Shown: positions 51,218 through 59,555, counted from the first letter of the stretch. The stretch: DNA of 64,000 nt from Desulfovibrio sp. (GCA_022839785.1 JALHJW010000001.1:62001-126000); one strand, 5' to 3'. Numbers and translations: made by a program. Notes: a model not told the origin generated them from the letters alone.

Positions 51218-52633
51218 TCAGGACACCGTGGCCCTGACCTTGAGGCCGTACTTGTCCATGCGCGCCAGCAGGGTCGGCCGCGTCACGCCCAGGAGCTTGG
51301 CCGCACGGGTGCGGTTGCCCCCGGCCATGTCCAGGGCCTCGCGCACCAGTTCGCGGGCCACGGCGTCCATGAGCCGCTCGAAAGCCCCGTCTCCGGCATG
51401 GCGGGCCAGCCCGGCCCTGATCCAGGCCTGCAGATCCTCGCCGGAGCCCGCCTGCGGACCGGCGTCCCCTGCAGGGCCGCCCAGGGCCGCGGCCACGTCC
51501 TCCCGGCTTATGGCCGCGCCGCGGTTGAAGATCAGGGTCTTCTGCAGGGTGTTGGACAGCTCGCGCACATTGCCGGGCCAGGGGTGGGCTGTGAGCAGGG
51601 CCAGGGCCTCGCCGGTCAGGCCGGGGTTGTCCATGCCCAGTTCCCGGCTGAAACGCGCCAGAAAATGGTCGGCCAGGGGGCGGATGTCCTCCTGCCGTTC
51701 GCGCAAAGGAGGCAGGGTCAGGGTCACGACCTTGAGACGGTAGTAAAGGTCCTCGCGGAAACGCCCCTCGGCCACGGCCTGCTCCAGGTCGCGGTTGGTG
51801 GCCGCGAGAATGCGCACGTCCACGGCGATGGGCTGCCTGCCGCCCAGACGCTCGATGCTGCGCTCCTGCAGGAGCCTGAGCAGCTTGGCCTGGATGCCCA
51901 CGGGCATGTCGCCGATCTCGTCCAGAAAGATCGTGCCGTGCTGCGAGAGTTCTATCTTGCCCACGCGCCGGGCCGTGGCGCCGGTGAATGCGCCCTTTTC
52001 GTAGCCGAACAATTCCGATTCGAGCAGGGTTTCGGGAATGGCCACGCAGTTGATGACCGTGAACGGCCGCTCGGCACGCTGGCTGTGCTGGTGCACGGCA
52101 TGTGCGACCAACTCCTTGCCCGTGCCTGATTCGCCGCGGATGAGCACCGTGGCGTCCGTGGCCGCAACGCGGCCGATGGCCTTGTAGATCTCGTGCATGG
52201 CCGGGCTGCGGCCGACGAGCATCTCGCCTTCCCCCGCGTCCACGGCCGCCGCGCCGCTCCGGCGCGCCGGCTGGGCGGCCTCCAGGGCCTGGCCGATGAG
52301 CCTGAGGATGTCCGGGATGTCGAAGGGCTTGAGGATGTAATCGAAGGCCCCCATCTTGATGGCTTCGATGGCCGTCTCGGTGGTGCCGTAGGCGGTCATG
52401 ATGATCACCGGAAGGCGCGGCTCGATCTCCCGCATCCGCTGGTAGGCGGTCAGACCGTCCATGCCCGGCATGCGCACGTCCATGACCGCCACGTCCGGCG
52501 GATCGTCGCGCACGGCGGCGATGCCCGCCTCGCCCGAGGAAGCGGCGCGCACCTCGTGCCCTTCGGCGGCGAGGAGCTTCTCGAAGGAGATGCGCAGTTG
52601 CGCGTCGTCGTCCACGATCAGGATCTTCGCCAT
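51218..52633 (-). CDS. NtrC-family sigma54-dependent response regulator
   Basis: A 471-residue activator. Receiver at 1-120 (KILIVDDDAQLR, VAVMDVRMPGMDG, MTAYGTTET, YILKPFD), AAA+ domain at about 140-375 (Walker A RGESGTGKELVA, sigma54 contact loop YEKGAFTGA, Walker B GTIFLDEIGDM, R-finger region RFREDLYYRL) and a C-terminal Fis-type helix-turn-helix (LDMAGGNRTRAAKLLGVTRPTLLARM). All catalytic parts are intact. Its start overlaps the histidine-kinase stop by 16 nt. It probably binds the palindrome at 51153-51167 and fires the promoter at 51031-51046. Confidence 0.96.
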   Translation of the reverse strand: MAKILIVDDDAQLRISFEKLLAAEGHEVRAASSGEAGIAAVRDDPPDVAVMDVRMPGMDGLTAYQRMREIEPRLPVIIMTAYGTTETAIEAIKMGAFDYILKPFDIPDILRLIGQALEAAQPARRSGAAAVDAGEGEMLVGRSPAMHEIYKAIGRVAATDATVLIRGESGTGKELVAHAVHQHSQRAERPFTVINCVAIPETLLESELFGYEKGAFTGATARRVGKIELSQHGTIFLDEIGDMPVGIQAKLLRLLQERSIERLGGRQPIAVDVRILAATNRDLEQAVAEGRFREDLYYRLKVVTLTLPPLRERQEDIRPLADHFLARFSRELGMDNPGLTGEALALLTAHPWPGNVRELSNTLQKTLIFNRGAAISREDVAAALGGPAGDAGPQAGSGEDLQAWIRAGLARHAGDGAFERLMDAVARELVREALDMAGGNRTRAAKLLGVTRPTLLARMDKYGLKVRATVS

Positions 52634-54099
52634 CCCTCTTTCTCCTTGAGCGGCAGGACCATGACGAACCCCGCGCCCTTGCCGTCGCCGGACTTCAGGT
52701 GCAGCCAGCCGCCGTGCTCCTCGAAGATGCGCTTGGCGATCGGCAGGCCGAGTCCGGTGCCCTCTCCCTTGGTGGTGAAGAAAGGCTGGAAGACCTTGTC
52801 GCGCAGGTTCGGGGGAATGCCCGGCCCGGAATCTCTCAGGCTCACGATGGCCACATCACCCACGGGTTCGATGTAGCCGGTCTCCTCGGCGATGGCGATC
52901 CTTCCGCCTCCGGTCATGGCCTCGCAGGCGTTGAGGATCAGGTTGACCAGGGCCTCCTTGAGCTGGTCCGGGTCGCCGTTTATTTCGGGCAGGCGGCGGC
53001 TGCGCTCCACGCCGACCCCCACCCCGCTGGATTCCAGGCGGTGCCGGAGCAGTTCGAGGGTCATGTCCACCACGTCCGAGGGGCTGACCGCCGAAAATTT
53101 GAGCTTGGGCCTGCGCGAGAACTCCAGAAAGTTGCGGATGATGGTGTCGAGGTGGCGAATCTCCTCGGAGATGACCTCCAGGTCCTCATGCTGCTGCGGG
53201 GTGAGCACCAGGCTGCGTTCCAGGGAGAAAAGGCGCATCTTCACCGAGGTCAGGGGATTGCGGATGCTGTGCGCCACGCCGGCGGCCAGCTTGCCCACCA
53301 GGGCCAGCTTCTCGGTCTGCATGAGGTGTTCGCGACTCTCCTGCAATTCGCTGCTCGTGGTGTCCACGCTCTCGGCCAGATCGGCCAGCCTGTGCCCCAG
53401 GGCCGTGATCTCGTCCTCCAGGGGCAGCGCCTTGTCCGTGGCCCCGGACTGCAGCGCGATGGCCCGGATGGGCGCGAGCACATGGCGAAAAAGAAGGTGG
53501 ATGAGCAGCAGGGAAAGGATGACGGTGGCGCTGATGGCCGTCCAGGCGAGGACGGACACCAGGCCGGCCCGTTCGCGCCAGGCCGCGCCCGCATCCTCCA
53601 CCTCGCGCGTCAGCTCTGCGGCGATGGCCCGGCACAACTCGTCCAGGCGCGCAAAGAGCATGTGCGCCTCGCGCCGAGCGCGCTCGGCCCCCCCCGGGTC
53701 GGGGTCGGCGAGGTGATCGATGGCGTAGGTGAAACGGCCCCACTCGGCGTCGATGCGCGCCAGAACCTCGCGGCGCTCCCCCTGCCCGGCCACCGGCCGC
53801 ACGGAAGCCAGGGCGTATTCGAACTTGCCCTTGAGCTCCGCAAGACGATGCACCGTGGTCGGCCCCTGCTCAAAGGCCTCTGTCCGCAACGCGGCCAGCA
53901 CGCGGCGCATCTCTTGGGCGGCGGAGAGCCCCGGCGTGCTCTGGAAGGCAAGGCGCTCCACGAGCAGGCCGTCGCGCTGCACGTGCCAGAGCGTGGCCGC
54001 GGCCCAGGCCAGGGTCAGGGCCACCAGCGCGCCCAGCAGCAGGATGATGCCGGTCCTGAGGTCGAAAAAGCGGGCGTATGCGCGCCAATAGTTCCGCAT
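52618..54099 (-). CDS. membrane sensor histidine kinase
   Basis: A 493-residue kinase. Helices near 15-40 (TGIILLLGALVALTLAWAAA) and 185-210 (VLAWTAISATVILSLLLIHL) flank a helical periplasmic sensor domain with no recognisable ligand signature. A HAMP-like linker follows, then the H box GVAHSIRNPLTSVKM near residue 280 and the ATPase motifs NLILNACEAMTGG, DSGPGIPPNLRD and TTKGEGTGLGLPIAK. It phosphorylates the overlapping sigma54 regulator. ATG 54099 fits the start of the membrane anchor better than the longer frame. Confidence 0.94.
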   Translation of the reverse strand: MRNYWRAYARFFDLRTGIILLLGALVALTLAWAAATLWHVQRDGLLVERLAFQSTPGLSAAQEMRRVLAALRTEAFEQGPTTVHRLAELKGKFEYALASVRPVAGQGERREVLARIDAEWGRFTYAIDHLADPDPGGAERARREAHMLFARLDELCRAIAAELTREVEDAGAAWRERAGLVSVLAWTAISATVILSLLLIHLLFRHVLAPIRAIALQSGATDKALPLEDEITALGHRLADLAESVDTTSSELQESREHLMQTEKLALVGKLAAGVAHSIRNPLTSVKMRLFSLERSLVLTPQQHEDLEVISEEIRHLDTIIRNFLEFSRRPKLKFSAVSPSDVVDMTLELLRHRLESSGVGVGVERSRRLPEINGDPDQLKEALVNLILNACEAMTGGGRIAIAEETGYIEPVGDVAIVSLRDSGPGIPPNLRDKVFQPFFTTKGEGTGLGLPIAKRIFEEHGGWLHLKSGDGKGAGFVMVLPLKEKEGWRRS

Positions 54100-54269
54100 G
54101 GCGTCCGGGCGTTGGGGTTTCGCCCGGCAGCGCCGGGCCTCGGCCTGTGTAGCCCGCCGGAAGGCGAAGCACAAGGCCGCGCGCCGAGGCCCGCGCCGCC
54201 CGACGCCACGGTCCGCCCCCGGCCGGGTGTCCCGGCCGGGATCGTCCCGGACGGATCATGCGGACAGGG

Positions 54270-54389
54270 TCAGCAGAACAGAATCAGCCAGGTCAGGGCG
54301 ATGCAGATCAGGTAGTGCGCGGTCCCGGCGGCCAGTCCGACCCCGGCGGCGCAGAGGCCGTCGTTGCGAAGCGAGTATGCGGCGTTCAT
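54270..54389 (-). CDS. 39-residue membrane microprotein, unknown
   Basis: GGAGGAG lies 5 nt before ATG 54389. The peptide begins MNAAYSLRNDGLCAAGVGL and ends AHYLICIALTWLILFC, one transmembrane helix with two cysteines near the end. The strong ribosome site and hydrophobicity support coding; the length makes homology uncertain. It lies between the histidine kinase and the 185-residue paralogue gene. Confidence 0.6.
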   Translation of the reverse strand: MNAAYSLRNDGLCAAGVGLAAGTAHYLICIALTWLILFC

Positions 54390-54516
54390 GGCGTCTCCTC
54401 CTGGTGCCCGTGTTCCGTAGTCCGGATTCGGCCGCAAAACGAAAACGCCCGGGTGACGATTCCGCACGCCGTTCGGCGGCCCGCTCTGCAAGCCCCGGAA
54501 GCGGCGCGGCGGGACG

Positions 54517-54548
54517 AAAGGAAAGGGCGCGGCCCTGCGGCCGCGCCC
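54517..54548 (-). terminator. terminator after the first 185-residue paralogue
   Basis: Minus-strand GGGCGCGGCC (54539-54548) pairs with GGCCGCGCCC (54525-54534) and is followed by TTTCCTTT. Confidence 0.8.
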
Positions 54549-54575
54549 TCGACGCCGGCTGTGCCGTATCCGGCA

Positions 54576-55133
54576 CTACCTGCCCGAGCGGACTTCGCGC
54601 CGCATCTCGGCGAGGTCGATGATCCTGGGCTCGATGAGGTCGAAGCCCTTGCTGTCGCACCAGGAGTGCTCGTCGGCGAAGCGGCCGTCGTACAGCACGT
54701 TGTCCAGGATGAAATAGCCGTTCTCGCCCATGATGCGGTCCCACTTCTGGGTCTGGAAGGTGAAGAGGGCGGGGTCGAAGGCCTCCACGCCGTTCCACTT
54801 CCACACGCAGCCGCACGGTTCGTTGTCGTAGCCCAGGACCGCGACGTGCTCCACCTTGCTCTCCAGGTACATGCGGCGGCGGATCTCATAGGCGTCGCGG
54901 GTCAGGTCCAGCGCGTCGTAGGCCGTGGGCCTGCCGTCCAGGGTGACGCGCACCATGAGGTCGTCGTCGATGCGCATGCCGCAGGTGGCGGTGTTCCCCT
55001 TGCGCCACCAGTTCAGGTACTTCTGGCGGTACACGGCGCGGCCGAGTCGGCGCATCTTGGCGGCGGTGCTGTCGGAGATGGGGTGCAGGGCCAGATCGCA
55101 GCAATGTCCACGGGTATCGAATACGAGTTGCAT
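54576..55133 (-). CDS. 185-residue protein of unknown function, tandem paralogue 1
   Basis: A cytoplasmic-looking protein starting MQLVFDTRGHCCDLALHP, with an excellent AAGGAGG ribosome site. Conserved between the two tandem copies are NWWRKGNTATCGMR, EIRRRMYLESK, VLGYDNEPCGC with WKWN, QKWDRIMGE and DNVLYDGRFADEHSWC. Five or six cysteines sit at identical positions (GHCCD, ATCGM, EPCGC, SWC), suggesting a structural, redox or metal-binding role. It has no signal peptide or membrane segment. I do not recognise the family. It has its own promoter and operator nearly identical in design to that of its neighbour. Confidence 0.85.
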   Translation of the reverse strand: MQLVFDTRGHCCDLALHPISDSTAAKMRRLGRAVYRQKYLNWWRKGNTATCGMRIDDDLMVRVTLDGRPTAYDALDLTRDAYEIRRRMYLESKVEHVAVLGYDNEPCGCVWKWNGVEAFDPALFTFQTQKWDRIMGENGYFILDNVLYDGRFADEHSWCDSKGFDLIEPRIIDLAEMRREVRSGR

Positions 55134-55274
55134 GATTGTCCTCCTTATGTGCCCGCCGGGCTCCCGGTGCGGCCGGGACGGCCTGTGGCGGCGGTTCTGC
55201 ATGCCCGGCGCGGGCGGTCCGTCCACGCCGGAGGGACCTGCGTCCCTCCTTGCGGTGCGCCTTCCAGCGCATAA

Positions 55275-55332
55275 TGATTGATCACACGATCAGTCATGTG
55301 AAACAAATAACGACAGTCCTTCGCCTTGGCAA
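55275..55332 (-). promoter_or_regulatory. promoter and 22-bp palindromic operator of paralogue 1
   Basis: Minus strand TTGCCA (55327-55332), 16 nt, TTATTT (55305-55310), then a 22-bp operator at 55275-55296 with ends TGACTG and CAATCA and internal GATC/GATC symmetry. Plus-strand TGATTG and CAGTCA bound a 10-nt centre. A second motif GAACACTGTTC (55343-55353), itself palindromic, lies upstream of the -35. The leader is about 165 nt. Confidence 0.7.
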
Positions 55333-55533
55333 GCAAAACATTGAACACTGTTCCCGATTTCTGCGGGCCGGAGGAAGCCGCGACAGCGGCCTTGAAGGCG
55401 GGCGGCAAACTCTTGCCGCGCACGTGTTTCTGGATGAGAAGGCGGAGCGTGCCCGGCAGACTGTCCGGTTTTCCGGATGCGCGGCGGGATCGGTCCGGCA
55501 TGTCCGCGCTCCCTGTCGCCTGATCACGCCGCG

Positions 55534-55572
55534 GGCGGCGCGGCGGGAGGGCGCTTGTCCCGCCGCGCCGCC
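55534..55572 (-). terminator. very GC-rich 15-bp hairpin after paralogue 2
   Basis: GGCGGCGCGGCGGGA (55534-55548) pairs perfectly with TCCCGCCGCGCCGCC (55558-55572), 14 nt beyond the stop of the second paralogue. It lacks a U-tract, so it may terminate weakly or protect the transcript end. Confidence 0.55.
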
Positions 55573-55586
55573 GGAGCGCGCCGTCG

Positions 55587-56144
55587 TCAGCGACCCGCGG
55601 CCACCTCGCGGCGCACCTCGTCCAGATCGATGACGATGGGGGCGATGAGATCGAAGCCCTTGCTCTCGCACCAGGAGTGCTCGTCGGCAAAGCGGCCGTC
55701 GTAGAGCACGTTGTCCAGGATGTAGTAGTCGGGCTCGCCCATGATCCTGTCCCACTTCTGGACCTGGTAGCTGAGCTTGGCGGGATCGAACGCCGTCACC
55801 TCGTTCCACTTCCAGATGCACCCGCACGGCTCGTTATCGTAGCCCAGGACGCACAGGTGGTTGGCCTTGCTCTCCAGGTACATGCGCCGCCGGATCTCCA
55901 CATAGTCCTTCAGCAGGGCGGACTTGTCGAAGTTCACGGGCTTGCCGTCCAGGGAGATCCGCAGCAGCAGGTCGCCGTCCAGACGCATGCCGCAGGTGGC
56001 GGTGTTCCCCTTGCGCCACCAGTTCACGTACTTTTCCTTGTAGGCCGCGGCGCCGAGATCGCGCATCCTGTTCGCCGTGGACTCTGAAACCGGATGAAGC
56101 GCCAGATCGCAACAATGCCCTCTGGTATCGAACACGAGTTGCAT
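55587..56144 (-). CDS. 185-residue protein of unknown function, tandem paralogue 2
   Basis: Same length as its neighbour and roughly 70% identical by eye, with all cysteines kept: GHCCDLALHP, NWWRKGNTATCGMR, EIRRRMYLESK, VLGYDNEPCGC, QKWDRIMGE and DEHSWCESKGFDLI. The differences cluster in the segment around residues 65-85 and at the C-terminus (DLDEVRREVAAGR). AAGGAGAAGG precedes the ATG. No membrane segment or signal peptide. It lies just after the coo operon but behind its own promoter and operator. Confidence 0.85.
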   Translation of the reverse strand: MQLVFDTRGHCCDLALHPVSESTANRMRDLGAAAYKEKYVNWWRKGNTATCGMRLDGDLLLRISLDGKPVNFDKSALLKDYVEIRRRMYLESKANHLCVLGYDNEPCGCIWKWNEVTAFDPAKLSYQVQKWDRIMGEPDYYILDNVLYDGRFADEHSWCESKGFDLIAPIVIDLDEVRREVAAGR

Positions 56145-56266
56145 GGTCCTTCTCCTTGTTTCGGGCGGCCTGCCCCGCATGTGGGGCGGACCTGATTTGG
56201 CGTCCTGTGCCGCGCTCCGGGCCGCCATCCCCTCCGCCCGCCTGGCGGCGGGGAACCCGGATGCGT

Positions 56267-56324
56267 TGACTGATCAATCGACCAGTCATGTGAAAGATAT
56301 AACTATCTCCGCAATCCAGGGCAA
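56267..56324 (-). promoter_or_regulatory. promoter and 22-bp palindromic operator of paralogue 2
   Basis: Minus strand TTGCCC (56319-56324), 16 nt, TTATAT (56297-56302), then the operator 56267-56288 with TGACTG and CAGTCA around a 10-nt centre. It continues the same TTTCACATGACTG block seen at paralogue 1. AACACTGTTC recurs at 56390-56399, but farther from the -35 than in copy 1. The leader is about 145 nt. Confidence 0.7.
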
Positions 56325-56414
56325 CACTTTCTTTCGGCTCGTATCCTCCTGCTTCCCTCCGCAATCAGCCCTATGCACCGAGAATCGTAAACACTGTTCA
56401 GAAAGCAGCCGGCG

Positions 56415-56457
56415 AAAAATTTCTCCAGGCCCGGCTGCGCCGCGTGGCCGCCGGGCC
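56415..56457 (-). terminator. probable terminator of the coo operon
   Basis: Minus-strand GGCCCGGC (56450-56457) pairs with GCCGGGCC (56428-56435), followed after a few bases by AAATTTTT. It lies 13 nt beyond the cooF stop. Confidence 0.55.
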
Positions 56458-56469
56458 GCAATCCGCCCG

Positions 56470-57000
56470 TCACGCTCCAGGCGCGCCGCCCAGCGAGACG
56501 CTATCCACGCGGGACACCATGTGCAGCGCCTTGACCGGACAGGCCTCGACGCAGGCGCATTCGACCTTGCCCTCGCGCTCGCGCCAGTCGGAACACAGGT
56601 CGCACCTCACCGCCACTTCGCGGCCGTGCAGGCGTCCTTCCGCGTCCTCCTCGGGCAGTCCGATGAAGGACAGACTGATGGCGCCGTACGGACAAGCCAT
56701 GATGCACAGCTTGCAGGCCGCGCAGAACTGGGTCCGCATCCTCACCCTCCCCTTCTCCTGCACGAGGGCCTTGGTGGGGCAGACGCGGGCGCAGGGCGCG
56801 TGCTCGCACTGGCGGCACTGCACCGGCATCTTCACGGCGTCGGTCTTGACCACGCGCACCCGGGGCGCGAAGACCCCGCGCTTCTTGGCCGCCTCCTTGA
56901 TGGTCATGTTGTTGTGCGAGGCGATGCAGGCCAGTTCGCACTTGCGGCAGGCCTTGCACTTCTCGCCGTCCGCCTCGATCTTGTATCCTGTGGCGTTCAT
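56470..57000 (-). CDS. cooF: CooF-like iron-sulfur electron-transfer protein
   Basis: A 176-residue polyferredoxin with four [4Fe-4S] motifs: CKACRKCELAC, CRQCEHAPCARVCP, CAACKLCIMACP and CDLCSDW..CACVEACP. CooF carries electrons between carbon-monoxide dehydrogenase and the CooH hydrogenase. In Desulfovibrio it sits, as here, at the end of the cooMKLXUH-hypA set. The ATG overlaps the hypA stop as ATGA. No cooS gene for CO dehydrogenase is in the window, so the donor could be CooS elsewhere or another source such as pyruvate or formate metabolism. Confidence 0.9.
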   Translation of the reverse strand: MNATGYKIEADGEKCKACRKCELACIASHNNMTIKEAAKKRGVFAPRVRVVKTDAVKMPVQCRQCEHAPCARVCPTKALVQEKGRVRMRTQFCAACKLCIMACPYGAISLSFIGLPEEDAEGRLHGREVAVRCDLCSDWREREGKVECACVEACPVKALHMVSRVDSVSLGGAPGA

Positions 57001-57359
57001 GGCTGGACTCCTTGCCGTGGTTGGATGTCGATGGCGGCGACGGTCAGTCCGCGCCCGCCTGAAAGTTCAAGCCCGTCGGCACCGCAGGCCGGGCAGGCGA
57101 AGCCGCGCCGCCGCAGTTCCGTCTCCGCGCCGCAGGCGCGGCATCTGCCAAGGACGGGGATAGTCTCGAAGTCGAGCCGCGCCCCCTCGGCCGCCGTGCC
57201 CTCGGCGAACAACTCGAAGCAGGCGGACAGCGTCCGGGGCTCCACCCCGGCAAGCGCCCCCACCTGCAGGCGGACCCGCGTGATGCGGGCCGCGCCGTGA
57301 CGCGCGGCCTCCTCGGCGAGGATGCGGATGAGGCTTTCGGCGACGGCGGATTCGTGCAT
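56997..57359 (-). CDS. hypA: hydrogenase nickel-incorporation protein HypA
   Basis: A 120-residue nickel chaperone: the nickel-binding N-terminus MHESAVAESLIRIL (Met1-His2-Glu3) and a zinc site with CRACGAETELRRRGFACPACG (two CxxC pairs). It hands nickel to the hydrogenase precursor with HypB. It lies 16 nt after cooH and overlaps cooF. Its presence inside the operon suggests dedicated maturation of this hydrogenase. The other hyp genes are outside the window. Confidence 0.95.
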   Translation of the reverse strand: MHESAVAESLIRILAEEAARHGAARITRVRLQVGALAGVEPRTLSACFELFAEGTAAEGARLDFETIPVLGRCRACGAETELRRRGFACPACGADGLELSGGRGLTVAAIDIQPRQGVQP

Positions 57360-57375
57360 GGCGTTCCCCTCCCTG

Positions 57376-58470
57376 CTAGCGCTCCGTGCAGGAGATGCAG
57401 GGGTCGATGCTGTTGACGATCAGGGGGATGTCCGAAACCTTGCAGTCCTTCATCATCACGCCCAGCGCGTCCCAGTTCATGTAGGAGGGCACGCGCCACT
57501 TCAGGCGGTTGGGCGTCTCCGTGCCGTCGGTCCGCAGGTAGTAGACGAGTTCGCCGCGCGGCGCCTCGCTGCGCGCCAGGGCCTCGCCCGCGGGAATCTC
57601 GGGCAGCAGGACGCTCAGCGGCCCTGCGGGCAGGTCGCGCGCGCACTGCCGCAGGATGTCGATGGAGACCTCCATCTCGCGCATCCGCACCATGGCCCGG
57701 GAATGCACGTCCCCGTCCTGTTCGGTCACGACCTCGAAGGACAGACGCGGGTAGGCGGCGTAGGGGGCCTCCCGCCGGACGTCCAGGGGCAGGCCCGAGC
57801 CCCTGGCCACGGGGCCGACCACGGCCAGGCCGCGCGCGTCCTCGCGGCCGAAGAGCCCGACGCCCCTGGTGCGCCGCAGGATCATGACGTCGCTGCCGTA
57901 GATCTTCGCGATCTTCCGCACCGCCCCCTCGACCCTGTCCAGGCTCGACAGCAGGAAACGGGTCAGTTCGGCGTCCATGTCGTACTTCACGCCGCCGATG
58001 CAGTTCGCCGCGAGATCCATGCGGTTGCCGTAGAGCGTCTCCTTCACGTCCTGCATGATCTCGCGCACTTCCATGACGTGCATGAACAGCGACTTGAAGC
58101 CGATGATGTGCGCCAGCACGGCCAGGTTGAAGAGATGCGAGGAGACGCGCTTGATCTCCTCGGCCATCACGCGCAGGTACAGGGCGCGCTCGGGCACGGG
58201 GATTCCGGCGAGATTCTCCACGGCCATGCAGTAGGTGAAGGGATGACTGTTGGAGCACAGCGAACAGACGCGCTCGGTGAGCACGATGTTCTGGAACAGG
58301 GTGCGGCGCAGGGCCAGGGCCTCCATGCCGCGATGCACGTGCCCGGCGGTCAGCTCCACGCCGCGCACGGTTTCTCCCTCCACGTCCAGGCGGAAGTACA
58401 TGGGCTCCTCCAGAGCCACATGCACCGGCCCGATGGGCAGGGTGCTGGTCGGGTTGTCCAGACTGCTCAT
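57376..58470 (-). CDS. cooH: CooH, catalytic NiFe subunit of the energy-converting hydrogenase
   Basis: A 364-residue group-4 NiFe-hydrogenase large subunit, related to NuoD. The two nickel-binding motifs are RVCSLCSNSH near residue 70 and DPCISCTER at the very end. The protein stops three residues after the last Cys, so there is no C-terminal extension to be cut off by a maturation protease, as described for CooH/EchE. It evolves or uses H2 in a membrane-bound, ion-pumping complex. It overlaps cooU by ATGA. ATG 58470 is chosen on homology and overlap. Confidence 0.95.
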   Translation of the reverse strand: MSSLDNPTSTLPIGPVHVALEEPMYFRLDVEGETVRGVELTAGHVHRGMEALALRRTLFQNIVLTERVCSLCSNSHPFTYCMAVENLAGIPVPERALYLRVMAEEIKRVSSHLFNLAVLAHIIGFKSLFMHVMEVREIMQDVKETLYGNRMDLAANCIGGVKYDMDAELTRFLLSSLDRVEGAVRKIAKIYGSDVMILRRTRGVGLFGREDARGLAVVGPVARGSGLPLDVRREAPYAAYPRLSFEVVTEQDGDVHSRAMVRMREMEVSIDILRQCARDLPAGPLSVLLPEIPAGEALARSEAPRGELVYYLRTDGTETPNRLKWRVPSYMNWDALGVMMKDCKVSDIPLIVNSIDPCISCTER

Positions 58471-59039
58471 GCCCTCTCCTCCGTTTCCCCTGCGCCCGGC
58501 GTTTCCGCCTCCGCGCCGCGCCCGCCCAGGATGCGCTCCCACAGATCGGTGCTCGACGCGCCGCTCATGAGCACGGAGACCGGAATGACCCGGTTCATGA
58601 TCCCCCGGTCCAGGGTCTCGTCGAGGAACAGGCGCCTCGGGTTGGGGTGTCCGACGACGTTGATGCCGTAAAGTTCCATGAACTCACGCTCGTTCCAGTC
58701 AGCGTTGCGGAAGTGCGGCGTGATCGAGGGCACGCTGCGCGTGCCCTCGAAGAGCGGCACGGTGACCGTGACCATGGTCCCGGCGCAGGCGAAGTGGTAG
58801 GCGATCTCGTGACGCGTCCGCCCGTGCTCGCGCGCGGGATCGTAGGCGGTCACGGTGCACATCCGGGCCTCGAAGGCGGCCAGCAGCTCGGCGGCCCGCG
58901 TCAGGCCCTCGGACGCGTCCAGACGGAACCAGTAAAAGCGGTTTCCCGTCCGGTCCTCGGTCCAGTGGAAGCCCCCCTTCAGACTCAGGGTCTCCAGGCC
59001 GTGCAGCAGCCTCGGATCAGGCCCGCTTGTGGTCTTCAT
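58467..59039 (-). CDS. cooU: CooU, NuoC-like hydrogenase subunit
   Basis: A 190-residue protein of the 30-kDa complex I family: ITPHFRNADWNEREFMELYGINVVGHPNPRRLFLDE is the conserved NuoC/HycE-N segment (a D-W-x-E-R-E core). It helps assemble and hold the catalytic module. It overlaps cooX by 23 nt and cooH by 4 nt. Confidence 0.92.
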   Translation of the reverse strand: MKTTSGPDPRLLHGLETLSLKGGFHWTEDRTGNRFYWFRLDASEGLTRAAELLAAFEARMCTVTAYDPAREHGRTRHEIAYHFACAGTMVTVTVPLFEGTRSVPSITPHFRNADWNEREFMELYGINVVGHPNPRRLFLDETLDRGIMNRVIPVSVLMSGASSTDLWERILGGRGAEAETPGAGETEERA

Positions 59040-59553
59040 GGCCGTTCCTCCCCAGGTGCAGGGCGGTTTCGAGCTGGCGGCACTGCGGACACAGCCGCGC
59101 CAGATGCGCCTCGTCCACGTCGTTGTCCGCGTAGATGCGGCCCGTAAGCGCGGAGGGCAGGGGCCGGATGTGCTCCCCGCAGCCCTCGCAGGCCAGGAAC
59201 GGCACGAAGTGGCGCTCGCACCAGTCGTACTTCTCGGTCTGCGGATGGGCGCTGTGCCAGTCGCTGCTCATGGAGATGGCCCCGGTGGGACAGTAGTGCC
59301 CGCACAGCCCGCACAGGGCGCAGGTGTTGTGCCAGAGCGTGAAATCGTAGCCGCTTCCGTCCGGCCGCCCCGCGATGTGGATGGCCCCGCCCGCGCAGAC
59401 GTGGCGGCAGATGGCGCAGCCCACGCAGAGAGCGGGATTGAGGCGCACCTTGCCGCGAAACCGCTTGGGAGCCGGGGACTCGACAAAGGGGAATGGGTCG
59501 GTGCTCGGCCCCTTGGCCACGTTGGCGGCGAGGATCTTCAGGAATCCGAACAT
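59017..59553 (-). CDS. cooX: CooX, NuoI-like two-cluster ferredoxin subunit
   Basis: A 178-residue protein with two [4Fe-4S] motifs, CVGCAICRHVC and CALCGLCGHYCP, that pass electrons from CooF toward CooL/CooH. The C-terminal part adds four or five cysteines (WCERHFVPFLACEGCG, then LCPQC), which could bind zinc or another cluster as in HycF-type subunits. ATG 59553 is 2 nt after the cooL stop. A much longer reading frame extending upstream is only a shadow of cooL and cooK. Confidence 0.93.
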   Translation of the reverse strand: MFGFLKILAANVAKGPSTDPFPFVESPAPKRFRGKVRLNPALCVGCAICRHVCAGGAIHIAGRPDGSGYDFTLWHNTCALCGLCGHYCPTGAISMSSDWHSAHPQTEKYDWCERHFVPFLACEGCGEHIRPLPSALTGRIYADNDVDEAHLARLCPQCRQLETALHLGRNGHEDHKRA

Positions 59554-59555
59554 GG

